Source: a virus. From it: a stretch of DNA of 64,000 nucleotides. The stretch is from positions 1-64,000 of IMG/VR virus record IMGVR_UViG_3300025889_000087. One strand, written 5' to 3'. Under the pieces are notes generated by a model. The model ran no database searches, was not told the origin of the DNA, and was given only the letters and a program-made list of their open reading frames with translations. Position 1 is the stretch's first letter, and every line of letters starts with the position of its first letter. Below, one piece after another: positions 54,813-63,548 of this stretch. The position numbers were made by a program, and so were the translations under genes.

Positions 54813-54957
54813 GGATGTCCCCGTCCTGCCGGACATTTGCCCTGATTGCGGGCGTCCCATGGAGGAAGCAGGAATGCGCCTCTCGGTCCTTGACGGAGAG
54901 GAACGCCCGATCCTGCGCTGCCCGCAGTGCCGCCTTTGGCAATTCAAGAAGGTGTGA
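54805..54957 (+). CDS. Zinc-ribbon microprotein, 50 aa
   Basis: Begins MTEDVPVLPDICPDCGRPME and has a second pair CPQCRLW, a classic two-CxxC zinc ribbon with nothing else. Start overlaps the previous stop by 8 bases; the TGA at 54955-54957 lies two bases before the next ATG. Nucleic-acid binding is likely. Confidence 0.68.
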   Translation: MTEDVPVLPDICPDCGRPMEEAGMRLSVLDGEERPILRCPQCRLWQFKKV

Positions 54958-54959
54958 AC

Positions 54960-55595
54960 ATGCCCCTTCCTCCCCCCGATGAGAGGGACGCTGAATGGGC
55001 GTTCCGTTTGTGGAGCACCCTCGTGGTTCAGGACGAACGACGGAGCGGTGGTGTGTGGGACATGCCGGGTGTCGGTCGCTATCGGCGCATGGCTCCCGAC
55101 CGCCTCACGCTCGTGGAGATTCACGGTGATGCTATGGAACCTGACGCCCTCGGCGTGTCCTTGATGGATAAGCACGATTGGATTAGCCTTCTCGGTGCCT
55201 TCATCGGTTGGACGGTGGACGCCGAGGTGGAGGTAATCAAGGCCATGGAGGACGCCGCCAACGCGGGCGAGCCCGCCTTGGAGCATATCGGGAAGGTCGC
55301 CGTCTGTCCCTCCTGCTCGCTCATTTACACGCTCCATGGACCACAGGCAGGAGAGCGGTTGTTCATCGGTGAAGAAGGTGAATGCCTCAACAGGAATTGC
55401 GAGGAAATCCTGCCCGAGCCCTTCCGCGGTGTCCTTTCCGTCGTGGACGATCGAGCCGCCATCGCTAAGATGGAGGCTGAGGAAATGTTGCGTATTGCGA
55501 TTGATGAGGACGAATACCCTGTCCCCGAAGGGTTCCCCGAACCCGACTTCCCCATCGTTGATGACGAACCGCAGGACGGAACGTCTGAGGAATGA
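54960..55595 (+). CDS. Acidic protein with central Cys pair, 211 aa
   Basis: Not recognised. Residues 115-150 hold CPSCSLIYTLHGPQ and a later CLNRNCEE, possibly a zinc ribbon. The ends are strongly acidic (DDEPQDGTSEE). ATG 54960 follows GGTGTGAAC. Confidence 0.62.
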   Translation: MPLPPPDERDAEWAFRLWSTLVVQDERRSGGVWDMPGVGRYRRMAPDRLTLVEIHGDAMEPDALGVSLMDKHDWISLLGAFIGWTVDAEVEVIKAMEDAANAGEPALEHIGKVAVCPSCSLIYTLHGPQAGERLFIGEEGECLNRNCEEILPEPFRGVLSVVDDRAAIAKMEAEEMLRIAIDEDEYPVPEGFPEPDFPIVDDEPQDGTSEE

Positions 55596-55600
55596 GCACT

Positions 55601-55623
55601 TTCATATACCCCATCCGGTGTGG
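55601..55623 (+). promoter_or_regulatory. Early promoter/operator copy 5
   Basis: TTCATATACCCC then ATCC and GGTGTGG. It begins 30 bases before ATG 55631, giving a leaderless transcript. It lies just after the previous stop codon. Confidence 0.75.
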
Positions 55624-55630
55624 ACGAACC

Positions 55631-56392
55631 ATGTCCAAGAAGGAGTTCGGCGCGTTTGTCGAGAACATGAGCGATGATGAATTGAGAGCCGTCACTGGCG
55701 TGGGTGCCGTCCTGCGCGATTTCGGCACGGCTATGGAGGCCGAGTGGCAAAGCCGCTTCGGTCGCCTGCTCAACGCCGATGAGCGGAAGGAGAACGGCGG
55801 AAAGCCGAACGTGGTTGCGAATCCAGTCGTGGACATCGAGGTCCCCGGCATCATTTCCCTCATGCTCCGCCCCGGAGGGGACAACAACAAGACCCGCGGC
55901 AACGGCTACGCCAACGACGTGGGGCTTTCGGACAAGGTGAAGACGGGGAACGTCCCACCCACCCTGCTCGCTGAGATCCTCGTGGACAAGATGGCGACCA
56001 TGCTCGGCGGCAACATCGCTGCGAAGGCTCTCGTTGAATTGCAGGAGGCGCTGCGAGCCTGCATGAAGGTGGAGGACGGGTCCTTCACCTTCGACAAAAA
56101 GGCAGCCCCTCCCCTCCAACACCCCGTCGAGGTGGCCGAATGGATGGCCGCTCTCAAGACGGAGTTCGTCGGAACGACCGCAGGCGCAACGCACGTCAGC
56201 ATGGAAGTCGTTCCCATCCCAATGTCCACCCGCGAAGAGGCCGTCGGCGTGCCGGAAGGCGGCGAGCACATCCCCGTGCCCGCCCTTGAAGGAGTCTCGG
56301 AGAAGGGCATGACGGGGGGATTGAGTCCCTCAGACGCCGACGAGGGCGGCTCCCCCGTTCACGACGAAGCACAGGGCGTGGTCCTATGGTGA
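55631..56392 (+). CDS. Unknown protein, 253 aa
   Basis: Not recognised. It starts MSKKEFGAFVENMSDDELRA; an in-frame ATG at 55592 would translate the promoter element and is rejected. The centre is helical (LLAEILVDKMATMLGGNIAA, then KALVELQEALRACMK), the C-terminus acidic and disordered. First gene after promoter copy 5 and cotranscribed with the methyltransferase. Confidence 0.65.
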   Translation: MSKKEFGAFVENMSDDELRAVTGVGAVLRDFGTAMEAEWQSRFGRLLNADERKENGGKPNVVANPVVDIEVPGIISLMLRPGGDNNKTRGNGYANDVGLSDKVKTGNVPPTLLAEILVDKMATMLGGNIAAKALVELQEALRACMKVEDGSFTFDKKAAPPLQHPVEVAEWMAALKTEFVGTTAGATHVSMEVVPIPMSTREEAVGVPEGGEHIPVPALEGVSEKGMTGGLSPSDADEGGSPVHDEAQGVVLW

Positions 56393-57807
56393 GGCAAATT
56401 GTTCTCGGTGATTGCATCGACCGGCTGATGAACGACGTTGAGGCAGGTTCGGTCGATTTGGTCTATCTCGACCCACCGTTCTTCTCAAACCGCCAATACG
56501 AGGTGATTTGGAAGGATCGCTTTGAGACCGCTTCCTTCCGTGACCGATGGGAGGGGGGCATTGAAACCTATGTGTCGTGGCTCGTGGACCGCCTGCGCGT
56601 GTGCCACCGTGTGCTCAAGGACACGGGCGTTCTCGTGTGTCATCTCGATTGGCACTCATCGCATTACATCAAGGTCGAATTGGACCGCCTGTTCGGCTAT
56701 TCGCACTTCGTGAATGAAATTGTGTGGCGCAGGATTCAGGCCCCGAAGGGCATGAACCCCACGTCCTTCGACGTGGCCGACGACCGCCTTCTCGTTTATC
56801 GCAAAGGAGAGAAATACACCTTCAACGTGCAATACCGCCCGCTCGACAAATACGAGGTGGAGAAGACGTTCCCATCGGTGGACGCAGCAGGCCGTCGCTA
56901 TTCGACACGCCCACTGATTGCGTCGAACACGCAGGGAGGAAAGAGCCCGATGTATGAATACAAGGGATTCACCCCGCCTCGGCGTTGGCTGATGACCGAG
57001 GAAAACCTTCGGGAAATAGATCGGAAAGGCCGCATCCACTGGCCTGATAGGGAGGGCGGACTTCCTCGGCAAATCCAATACGCCGACGAATCCAAAGGTA
57101 AGCGAATCGACACGGTGTGGAATGACATCAAGCCCATTCCCTCTCAATCCAAGGAGCGCATGGGCTATCCGACTCAGAAGCCGCTCGCCCTCTTGGAGCG
57201 CATCATCAAGACGTTCACCACGAACGACTCACTGGTTCTCGACCCGTTCTGTGGTTGCGGGACCACCATTCACGCAGCCCACAGGCTGCACCGTAATTGG
57301 ATTGGTATTGACGTTAGCCCCGTCGCCGTGGACCTGATGCGCCGCCGGTTGGTGGAGCACGAGAACCTGATGGCCGGACGCGACTTCACCATTGAGGGCA
57401 TTCCGACGAGCGAGGACTCGCTGCTTGAGATGAACCCGACTCAGTTCGCAGACTGGTGCTGCCAACGCCTTGGAGGAACGCCGAACCCCGTTCGCGTTGG
57501 GGACATGGGCGTCGATGGATGGGACCGCGACGGCGACCCTATCCAAGTCAAGCAGCACAAGAAGGCCATTGGTCGCAACGTCGTGGACAATTTCAACGCG
57601 GCAATTCGCCGCGAGGGAAAGACGAAGGGCAGCATCGTGGCCCTGTCCTTTGGGAAGGGCGCACGGGGAGAAGCCGCACGTCTGCTTCGTGAGGAAGGGT
57701 TGGAGATCGTGTTGGTCGAGGCAACAGACCTGCTCAGCGAACAGGAGAAGTCCTTCCAAGAGTTTCTCAGCAACCACGACTTCGGTCTCGGACGGTGGGT
57801 ATCGTGA
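56386..57807 (+). CDS. DNA methyltransferase fused to Mrr-like nuclease domain
   Basis: The N-terminal 330 residues are a beta-class amino methyltransferase: YLDPPF (27-32, catalytic DPPF) precedes the SAM-binding DPFCGCGTT (286-294), with PTQKPLALLERII between them. The C-terminal 120 residues, GVDGWDRDGDPIQVKQHK with Asp384 and Gln387-Lys389, fit the D-(x)-QxK active site of Mrr/type-IV-like restriction endonucleases, followed by a typical strand (GSIVALSFGKGA). Methylation and cleavage in one chain suggests a single-gene modification/restriction enzyme. It overlaps the preceding gene by 7 bases and the next by GTGA. Confidence 0.85.
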   Translation: MVRQIVLGDCIDRLMNDVEAGSVDLVYLDPPFFSNRQYEVIWKDRFETASFRDRWEGGIETYVSWLVDRLRVCHRVLKDTGVLVCHLDWHSSHYIKVELDRLFGYSHFVNEIVWRRIQAPKGMNPTSFDVADDRLLVYRKGEKYTFNVQYRPLDKYEVEKTFPSVDAAGRRYSTRPLIASNTQGGKSPMYEYKGFTPPRRWLMTEENLREIDRKGRIHWPDREGGLPRQIQYADESKGKRIDTVWNDIKPIPSQSKERMGYPTQKPLALLERIIKTFTTNDSLVLDPFCGCGTTIHAAHRLHRNWIGIDVSPVAVDLMRRRLVEHENLMAGRDFTIEGIPTSEDSLLEMNPTQFADWCCQRLGGTPNPVRVGDMGVDGWDRDGDPIQVKQHKKAIGRNVVDNFNAAIRREGKTKGSIVALSFGKGARGEAARLLREEGLEIVLVEATDLLSEQEKSFQEFLSNHDFGLGRWVS

Positions 57808-58085
57808 GCGACGGAGGACGTTTCAATCAGCGCGTTGAGTGCCGAATTGATGCCTCCTTCACACCGGGAGAGGAAGTCCACCTGCTGACGCAGGACGCCC
57901 ATGGCTCCCGCATCCTCAACGTGCGCGTCTATCGTGTCGCGCCTTCTGCACAAGGGCACGTCGGCTACACGAGGAAGGGCTTCTATCTCACCAAGGACGA
58001 GGCAATCGCACTGCGTGATGCGTTGAACGATCTGATTGCCGACGAAGCCTTTGAGCCGTTCAGCATGAATGAGGTGAAGGAATGA
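57804..58085 (+). CDS. Small protein, possibly PC4-like, 93 aa
   Basis: GTG start within a GTGA overlap. RVECRIDASFTPGEEVHLLT, then GYTRKGFYLTKDEAIALRDA, recalls the PC4/Sub1 single-stranded DNA-binding fold (strands then GFxLTxxEAxxLxxAL helix). The match is by eye and weak. Confidence 0.6.
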   Translation: MSDGGRFNQRVECRIDASFTPGEEVHLLTQDAHGSRILNVRVYRVAPSAQGHVGYTRKGFYLTKDEAIALRDALNDLIADEAFEPFSMNEVKE

Positions 58086-58465
58086 CGGATGAGGAATTGG
58101 TGTGGGTCCACCCGCAGACTGGTGAAGAATACCGCGAGGGTGATGTCGTCCCATGGGTGGACTTGAATGGGCTCCGGTCATTCAACGAAACAATTGTCAA
58201 GGTCAATGACCCCGGCTTTGCGGGCATCGCAGTGGTTCGTGATGGACCACACCAAATACCAATGCCCGGTGATGCGGTGGACGACCCCGAAGCCATTGTT
58301 GGATGGATTGTCGATCCGCGAGCGGCGGAGGAAGGCGTATGTGCCATCGGCCCCGCTTCACAGGTGTGGCGTTGGGACTATGCTCGGCGTGAAGCAGCAA
58401 AGGCCATGTCAGTGCGTTTGGGTTCCATGGTGATGGACGACGACGACCCGGAGGATTGGTGCTGA
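58082..58465 (+). CDS. Unknown acidic protein, 127 aa
   Basis: A beta-rich N-terminal domain (ELVWVHPQTGEEYREGDVVP) and a helical acidic C-terminus (RREAAKAMSVRLGSMVMDDD). Four-base overlap upstream. Not recognised. Confidence 0.6.
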   Translation: MTDEELVWVHPQTGEEYREGDVVPWVDLNGLRSFNETIVKVNDPGFAGIAVVRDGPHQIPMPGDAVDDPEAIVGWIVDPRAAEEGVCAIGPASQVWRWDYARREAAKAMSVRLGSMVMDDDDPEDWC

Positions 58466-58905
58466 TGGACCTTCAATTCCGAGCGGGGACCCCCGAATGG
58501 CGCGAGTTTTACTTTCTCCTTTGTGATGAATTGTTAGACGATCTCAACCTATCCGAAGCCATTGGTGATTATGCGAAGGACTTGTGGAGCGCGACTGTGC
58601 TCAAGGTCCCTCGCGCACCCCTCCCTCTCGTGGTTGATTGCGTGTATATTACCGCCAAGATGACCGGCAACCGGCGCAGCATTCGCGTCATCAAGAAAGC
58701 CACGGTGCGATTGTGGGGTCGTAAAATTGACATCTTGCCTCTCGACAAGCGACGTGAGGAAAAACGGCGTTGGGTATGGGACAAGGAGCAAACCATCCGA
58801 AGCGTTCTCGCGCTTGATGATGAATTGTGGGACGACTTCGTAAGCGAATGGGCTCCAAACGGAGAGGAAAAAATCGTCGCTGACTCCTATTGGGAGGAAG
58901 AATGA
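58465..58905 (+). CDS. TFB/TFIIB-like cyclin-box protein, 146 aa
   Basis: Residues 20-88 follow a TFIIB/TFB cyclin repeat: DELLDDLNLSEAIGDYAKDL then WSATVLKVPRAPLPLVVDCV and YITAKMTGNRRSIRVIKKAT, equivalent to LNLSEEV...A...L..GKSPTGVAAAALYIA...RTQREVA. Only one repeat is present and there is no zinc ribbon, so it could not act alone as a full TFB. It could be a promoter-selective adapter or a competitor of host TFB at the viral promoters. ATG 58465 overlaps the preceding stop as TGATG. Confidence 0.6.
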   Translation: MDLQFRAGTPEWREFYFLLCDELLDDLNLSEAIGDYAKDLWSATVLKVPRAPLPLVVDCVYITAKMTGNRRSIRVIKKATVRLWGRKIDILPLDKRREEKRRWVWDKEQTIRSVLALDDELWDDFVSEWAPNGEEKIVADSYWEEE

Positions 58906-60347
58906 TGCTCAGCGACGGGCCCTCATTTGCGACTGTGGCTGCCTCCTGTCGGCAGGCATACACTGGTGCAGTGCGGCCCGTCATCGTCCTTGAGCGAATC
59001 TTCAAACACGCACCAAAGCACCACCCCATGCTCGTCCAATTCCTTTACGAAGACGGGCGGGTGGAGCAGCGACTCGGGGACGAGGACCTGCGCGAAATCT
59101 ATTTGCATTTGACGGATGCTTACCCCGAGGAAGTGGTCGAGCAACCCGATCTCATTCAGGTCCTCGCAGACCTATCCCCGACGGAGCAAACCACGGTGGC
59201 CCTCGGCTTCATCATGGCCTCTATGCGGAGCCTCTATGCGGCAGACAACAACCGAACGCGGGCTATTGTCATTGATTCGCTCCTTCGTCGCATTTGCACA
59301 CGGGACGCATATTGGCTCATCATCCGTCTCACGCGAAGGAGGAATCCGTTCAACCGGAGCCATTTCGTTCGTGCTCTCGCAAATCATCACGAAATACCCA
59401 TAGGCCGCGTCCGTCGTGAGGCCATGTTCACGCGGTTGGATAGGGTGGCTGAGATGTTGAGCACTGGGGCTGAGATGGTAGGTGTGCCGTCCATCGGTTC
59501 TCCGCTCATCATACCCATGCCGAGGAAAACAACCGACCTTGGAGCGCAGGCATTCAGTGCAGACGTTGAGGTGTTGCGTGGCGAACGACTGACGGTTCAC
59601 AAGACGAAAAACCTGACGACGATTATGGACGTGAACGGCGTTGAAGTCGGGGGCATAGACGGCTCCGAGGCATTGTTCCCACTGCTCCCCGATGGAGGGA
59701 TCTATCTCATCGAACGGGTGCCGCAGGATGACTTTCCCTTGTCTATCGTGGACGTTCTTCGATCCGTGGACGGTGTGCATGAGCAGGACTTTGTGGCTCG
59801 TCGGACGTGGCTATTCGACAAGTTCCCCCATTCACTGGTGAAGGACATGGTGTATATCGAGAACGAGAATCAAGCGAGGGCAGCCGTTCCTGCGCAGGCC
59901 GTCGCCTTTCTCCACTTTCACAACGGCCACCTTGGCTACGCAAGCGGGGCCGATGAAGTCGTGCGCTTCACCACAAAAAGCGAGGGTTTGGTGTTCAGGG
60001 TCATTTGCGGCATTTGGACCGAGGACCCCGCTCGTGGCCTGAGCCTCAGCCGATGGCGTATTGCTGCGCGTGATGGTCCCGATGGCTATTACGAGGTGGG
60101 AGATCTTGAGGCCGAGCCTGAAACGGAGAGGCGGCTCGCTCGCATGGTGGTTGATGGGAAAGCCACTGTCGGTGAGCAGGTCGTGATGAAAGGCCCGACC
60201 TTCGTTGATGTGGAGGTTGTTCACGCTGACTTTGACGAGCGGGGACTCGTGGTGTTCGGGACGATTCAGAACATTGTTCCCAACGCAGGCATCAGCGACG
60301 TAGCGGGTGTCGAGGAAGTTGAATGGCTCTCGGGGGTGACGGTATAA
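58902..60347 (+). CDS. Catalytically degenerate ATP-dependent DNA ligase homologue
   Basis: The whole archaeal ligase layout is present. Residues 120-190 match the DNA-binding domain (RAIVIDSLLRRICTRDAYWL, then LANHHEIPIGRVRREAMFTR), followed by PLIIPMPRK where ligases have the PMLA turn. Motif I is VLRGER (224-229), so the nucleophilic Lys is Val224 and the Asp is Arg226. Motif III is YLIERV, IIIa is SIVDVLRSVDG with RRTWL following, motif IV is AFLHFHNGH and motif V is VVRFTTK. The OB-fold end (YYEVGDLEAEPETERRLARM) also aligns. Self-adenylation looks impossible, so it may work as a DNA clamp, accessory or structural pseudo-ligase. Two tandem ATGs (58902, 58905). Confidence 0.75.
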   Translation: MMLSDGPSFATVAASCRQAYTGAVRPVIVLERIFKHAPKHHPMLVQFLYEDGRVEQRLGDEDLREIYLHLTDAYPEEVVEQPDLIQVLADLSPTEQTTVALGFIMASMRSLYAADNNRTRAIVIDSLLRRICTRDAYWLIIRLTRRRNPFNRSHFVRALANHHEIPIGRVRREAMFTRLDRVAEMLSTGAEMVGVPSIGSPLIIPMPRKTTDLGAQAFSADVEVLRGERLTVHKTKNLTTIMDVNGVEVGGIDGSEALFPLLPDGGIYLIERVPQDDFPLSIVDVLRSVDGVHEQDFVARRTWLFDKFPHSLVKDMVYIENENQARAAVPAQAVAFLHFHNGHLGYASGADEVVRFTTKSEGLVFRVICGIWTEDPARGLSLSRWRIAARDGPDGYYEVGDLEAEPETERRLARMVVDGKATVGEQVVMKGPTFVDVEVVHADFDERGLVVFGTIQNIVPNAGISDVAGVEEVEWLSGVTV

Positions 60348-60712
60348 TGGACTACGACGACATCACAATGTTGCTCGCAGCCAAGCACGCCCGCTTCCGT
60401 ATTTCATCACGTCTGACAACGCACACGGCGACGGGCTACGACATTCGACCCGAATGTGTTCTGTTCGGGCGGCAGGAAATACCCGAGCGCGTGAGGGACA
60501 TGCTCAGCGATCATGGCCTCCCCGCTCAGAACCGATACACCGACGTGGCGCATCTTCAGCGGCTCCTTCGTATCTTCAAGGACTGGCGCGATTTCACAAA
60601 GGACCCCGACGGCTTCATCGAGGTGCTTCATTTTTTGGGACGACTCCCTCCCCTCACAACGCACGAAGACGTGCTCGCGGCTTTGGAGGTGTTGGAAAGT
60701 GCATCTGTTTGA
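60347..60712 (+). CDS. Unknown protein, 121 aa
   Basis: ATG overlaps the previous TAA as TAATG. Mostly helical (VAHLQRLLRIFKDWRDFTKD and THEDVLAALEVLESASV). It lies between the pseudo-ligase and the clamp-loader genes. Not recognised. Confidence 0.6.
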   Translation: MDYDDITMLLAAKHARFRISSRLTTHTATGYDIRPECVLFGRQEIPERVRDMLSDHGLPAQNRYTDVAHLQRLLRIFKDWRDFTKDPDGFIEVLHFLGRLPPLTTHEDVLAALEVLESASV

Positions 60713-61271
60713 TGATGAACCGCGGGAGGTTCGGGATTGGTGGGTGGTCTGCCCCGGTGCAACACCCCCAATTCTCGCTACCGATGATGAATCGCTGAGC
60801 GTGTTTGACACAACCCGTGTCTTCCTTAGCGAATACGACAGGGAGAGGGTCGCCAGTCTGCTGAAGAACGGGAAGTGGCGGCAAATCTACATCGTGGAGA
60901 CCCTGTTCCTGACCCTTCCTCAGAACCCCATATTCGGTATTGCGCTTTTGGAATTGTGCGAGCGCATTCCCCACGACCTGATGTCCGACATTCTCGCTCT
61001 CTCGCACAATGGGACGGGGCGGCACCGCATTTTGTTCCCGCCTAAGAGGAATAAGATCACCCCCTCTTTGCTGAAGGCGTTCGGATTGCGTGGTTCTGAG
61101 GAAGAATGGGTGCCCGTTCTTGCAGAAAACGAAGCCTTCGTGCGCATGGTAGCAGGTGCAATCAAGCCCGAAGACTGGTCCAAAATCCCATTCAAGCGGG
61201 AGCAAATCACGACCGCTTCGTTTAATACCCCAACCCCTGTGGGCGGGATGCAACCGGAGGAACGCGCATGA
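60699..61271 (+). CDS. Unknown protein next to clamp loader, 190 aa
   Basis: GTG start with GGAGGTGTTGGAAA upstream. A helical segment (IVETLFLTLPQNPIFGIALL) and LSHNGTGRHRILFPPKRNKI are its main features. No P-loop is present. Being upstream of RFC with a 4-base overlap it might be a clamp-loader or clamp-associated factor, but nothing in the sequence proves this. Confidence 0.6.
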   Translation: MHLFDDEPREVRDWWVVCPGATPPILATDDESLSVFDTTRVFLSEYDRERVASLLKNGKWRQIYIVETLFLTLPQNPIFGIALLELCERIPHDLMSDILALSHNGTGRHRILFPPKRNKITPSLLKAFGLRGSEEEWVPVLAENEAFVRMVAGAIKPEDWSKIPFKREQITTASFNTPTPVGGMQPEERA

Positions 61272-62209
61272 CTCAACTTTGGCTCAAATACCGACCCGAC
61301 ACCATGCGGAACATGGTGGGCCTTGAGGCATTGAAGAAGGATTCAGCCTCTTGGGTCGTCGGTGGCAACCTGCGTTGCGGCGGCGTCATCTTCTATGGGA
61401 AGCCGGGGACGGGAAAGACGACCGCTGCCCGTGCCTTCGCAAAGGACGCGCTCGGTTCGTCCTTTGAGGCCAATTTCCACGTCTTCAACGCCTCGGACGA
61501 CCGAGGCATCGCCTTTGTGCGCGACCGCCTGAAGCCTCTCGCTGAGCAGAAGGCCACGGGTCACGGCTTCAAGGTCATCAATCTCGATGAGGCGGATGGC
61601 CTCACGGTGGACGCGCAGGAAGCCATGCGCCAAGTCATCGAAACGACGAGCCCCCACGTCCTGTGGATCCTCACCTGCAACCGCGTGGGCCGTATCATTC
61701 CGGCTCTCCGCTCCCGACTCCCCTCGTATCAGTTCGGTGGGCTTGAGGGCGATGAGTCTGAAGCCTTCCTTGAGCATGTGATGCGCAGCGAGTCGTTCCC
61801 CGAACAGTGGATTACGCATGTTCCTGCGCTCATCAAGCACACCAACGGGGACATGCGGGCCTGCCTGAAAACGCTCCAAGTCTGCGACCCGAGCGACGAT
61901 TCCTCGCTCATCGTGATGCTCAACGCGAACCGCACGGAGGTCCACAACGTCCACGCCCTCGTTTGCGACAAACAGTGGGCGGTTGCGCTTGAGCGCATCG
62001 AGCACGTCGGCCCCATGGGCCGCGACGACTTCATCACTTCCTTCCACGACTCCATCATGCTTCGCCTGAAAGACGGGACCATCGAAGCAAACGTCGCGCT
62101 GCTGCAATTGCTCATCCTCGGGCAGTGGGCCGCGCGTTCCTCGGACTGGGTAGCCGGGGATTTCCTATTCCTCCGAGCCATGCTCGGGGATTACATGAAG
62201 AGGTGCTGA
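61268..62209 (+). CDS. rfcS: Replication factor C small subunit (clamp loader)
   Basis: Archaeal/eukaryotic AAA+ clamp loader subunit that opens PCNA onto primed DNA. LWLKYRPDTM (4-13) is the RFC N-terminal box, GKPGTGKTT (44-52) Walker A, NLDEAD (105-110) Walker B, LTCNR (sensor 1), and LRSRLPSYQF replaces the usual arginine-finger SRC box (C changed to L). The length of 313 is normal for RfcS. No large subunit or sliding clamp is visible in the window. Together with the RecA-like gene it marks the replication module. Confidence 0.92.
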   Translation: MTQLWLKYRPDTMRNMVGLEALKKDSASWVVGGNLRCGGVIFYGKPGTGKTTAARAFAKDALGSSFEANFHVFNASDDRGIAFVRDRLKPLAEQKATGHGFKVINLDEADGLTVDAQEAMRQVIETTSPHVLWILTCNRVGRIIPALRSRLPSYQFGGLEGDESEAFLEHVMRSESFPEQWITHVPALIKHTNGDMRACLKTLQVCDPSDDSSLIVMLNANRTEVHNVHALVCDKQWAVALERIEHVGPMGRDDFITSFHDSIMLRLKDGTIEANVALLQLLILGQWAARSSDWVAGDFLFLRAMLGDYMKRC

Positions 62210-62210
62210 A

Positions 62211-63548
62211 ATGAGCAGGGACATCGGAAATGCGTGCATGAAGGAAGCGGCTGAGATTCTCGGAACGGATCTCGCGGGGGCTGAATCAGCCTTCGGGTCG
62301 TGGATGAACGAAACATTCCCCGAGATGTGGGAAGAGGCCGGGACGGTCGCGGGTCTTGATGATGAAGACTTCGACCAATTCGCTGACCTTTTCGTTCTCG
62401 CGGTTCGGCCCGTCGGCAGCGGCGGCGTCGGTGGCGGAAAGGGCGAAGTGTGGGTCGGGGCCTTCATCGGCTTCGACCGCCGCATCGACATGATGCGCCG
62501 GAAGCGCGAAATGGCGGTGGACATCGCCACCGCTGACTTGTCGGGTGCCATCAAGAACGGCTTCTCTTACAACGGGAGCAAGGTGGGCATCGGTCGCGCC
62601 TTTACCGCTGAGGGTGTGTGGCGCGTCGAGCACGGGTCGGGCATTTATGTCAGTGACCGACCTGCCAATGAGCGTCCTTCTTGGGTCATTTCCCTCAACG
62701 AGAAGGTGGACATCGCCATGCTGAAGCCGGACAACACGCCGACTCTCGCATACATGGTGAAGAGCGTGTGGACCTTTCACGGCAACGCCCAAGAGAAGTT
62801 CCTTGAGGAAGGACCCATCACGATCAAGGTCGAGGGTCAGTGGGAAGCCGCTGAGCACGACTGGCGACTGTGGGAGCCTGTCTGCGTCAAGGGCGAGTTC
62901 GACCCCGAGGGGTGGAACGGGAGCGGGGCCACCCTCAGCATCAGCAATCCCGGTTCGGAATACGGCCTCGGTTGGGCACCGGAGCAAAACCGCGAAGCCC
63001 TCGCCAACCTGTTCAAGCCTGAGCAATTCCTCACAACCTGTGGAGATGCGCTCGTGAATCTTGGGGACCTGCTCTCCCACCACATAGAGAACCGCACGGG
63101 TTCTTATGTGGACCGCAACGGAGTGCAGCGATACGACGGTCCTCTCGTGGTTGTCGTGGGCGGAGTCATGGACGTGAACCACGAAGGCCGTGAGTCACAG
63201 TGGGACTCCACTGGACGCGACTTCTACATGTCCGTGTCCAATCAGGTGCTCCGTCGGGAAGACCCGAACGCCCGCGTAGGCGTCAGCGTCTCCGGCCTTC
63301 ACAACGACCGTTTCAACGCCTTGAAGGTGCTCAAGAACGGCGAATGGCTCCCTTATGCTCGCGGTTCCCGCGTGTGGATTGTGGGTCGCACTGACTCTTA
63401 CACCAACACCAACGGCGAAGAAGTGGTGAAGGTGCAGGCTCAGGGCATTTACGCGGTTCCCAACAAGTCCATTCCGGCGCAGAAGCCCTCGGCGGACGCA
63501 AACGATCTCGGCAGCCTCTCCGGCTTCGGTGTAGGGGGTGACGAATGA
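62211..63548 (+). CDS. OB-fold, RPA-like single-stranded DNA-binding protein candidate
   Basis: Of 445 residues, the C-terminal third reads LVVVVGGVMDVNHEGRESQW and RGSRVWIVGRTDSYTNTNGE then VVKVQAQGIYAVP, alternating strands of the kind seen in OB folds, and the tail is disordered with a Gly/Asp end (GSLSGFGVGGDE), as in single-stranded DNA-binding proteins. The N-terminal domain is unrecognised. It lies between clamp loader and RecA-like ATPase, a good place for an RPA/SSB. Assignment is by context plus shape. Confidence 0.6.
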   Translation: MSRDIGNACMKEAAEILGTDLAGAESAFGSWMNETFPEMWEEAGTVAGLDDEDFDQFADLFVLAVRPVGSGGVGGGKGEVWVGAFIGFDRRIDMMRRKREMAVDIATADLSGAIKNGFSYNGSKVGIGRAFTAEGVWRVEHGSGIYVSDRPANERPSWVISLNEKVDIAMLKPDNTPTLAYMVKSVWTFHGNAQEKFLEEGPITIKVEGQWEAAEHDWRLWEPVCVKGEFDPEGWNGSGATLSISNPGSEYGLGWAPEQNREALANLFKPEQFLTTCGDALVNLGDLLSHHIENRTGSYVDRNGVQRYDGPLVVVVGGVMDVNHEGRESQWDSTGRDFYMSVSNQVLRREDPNARVGVSVSGLHNDRFNALKVLKNGEWLPYARGSRVWIVGRTDSYTNTNGEEVVKVQAQGIYAVPNKSIPAQKPSADANDLGSLSGFGVGGDE

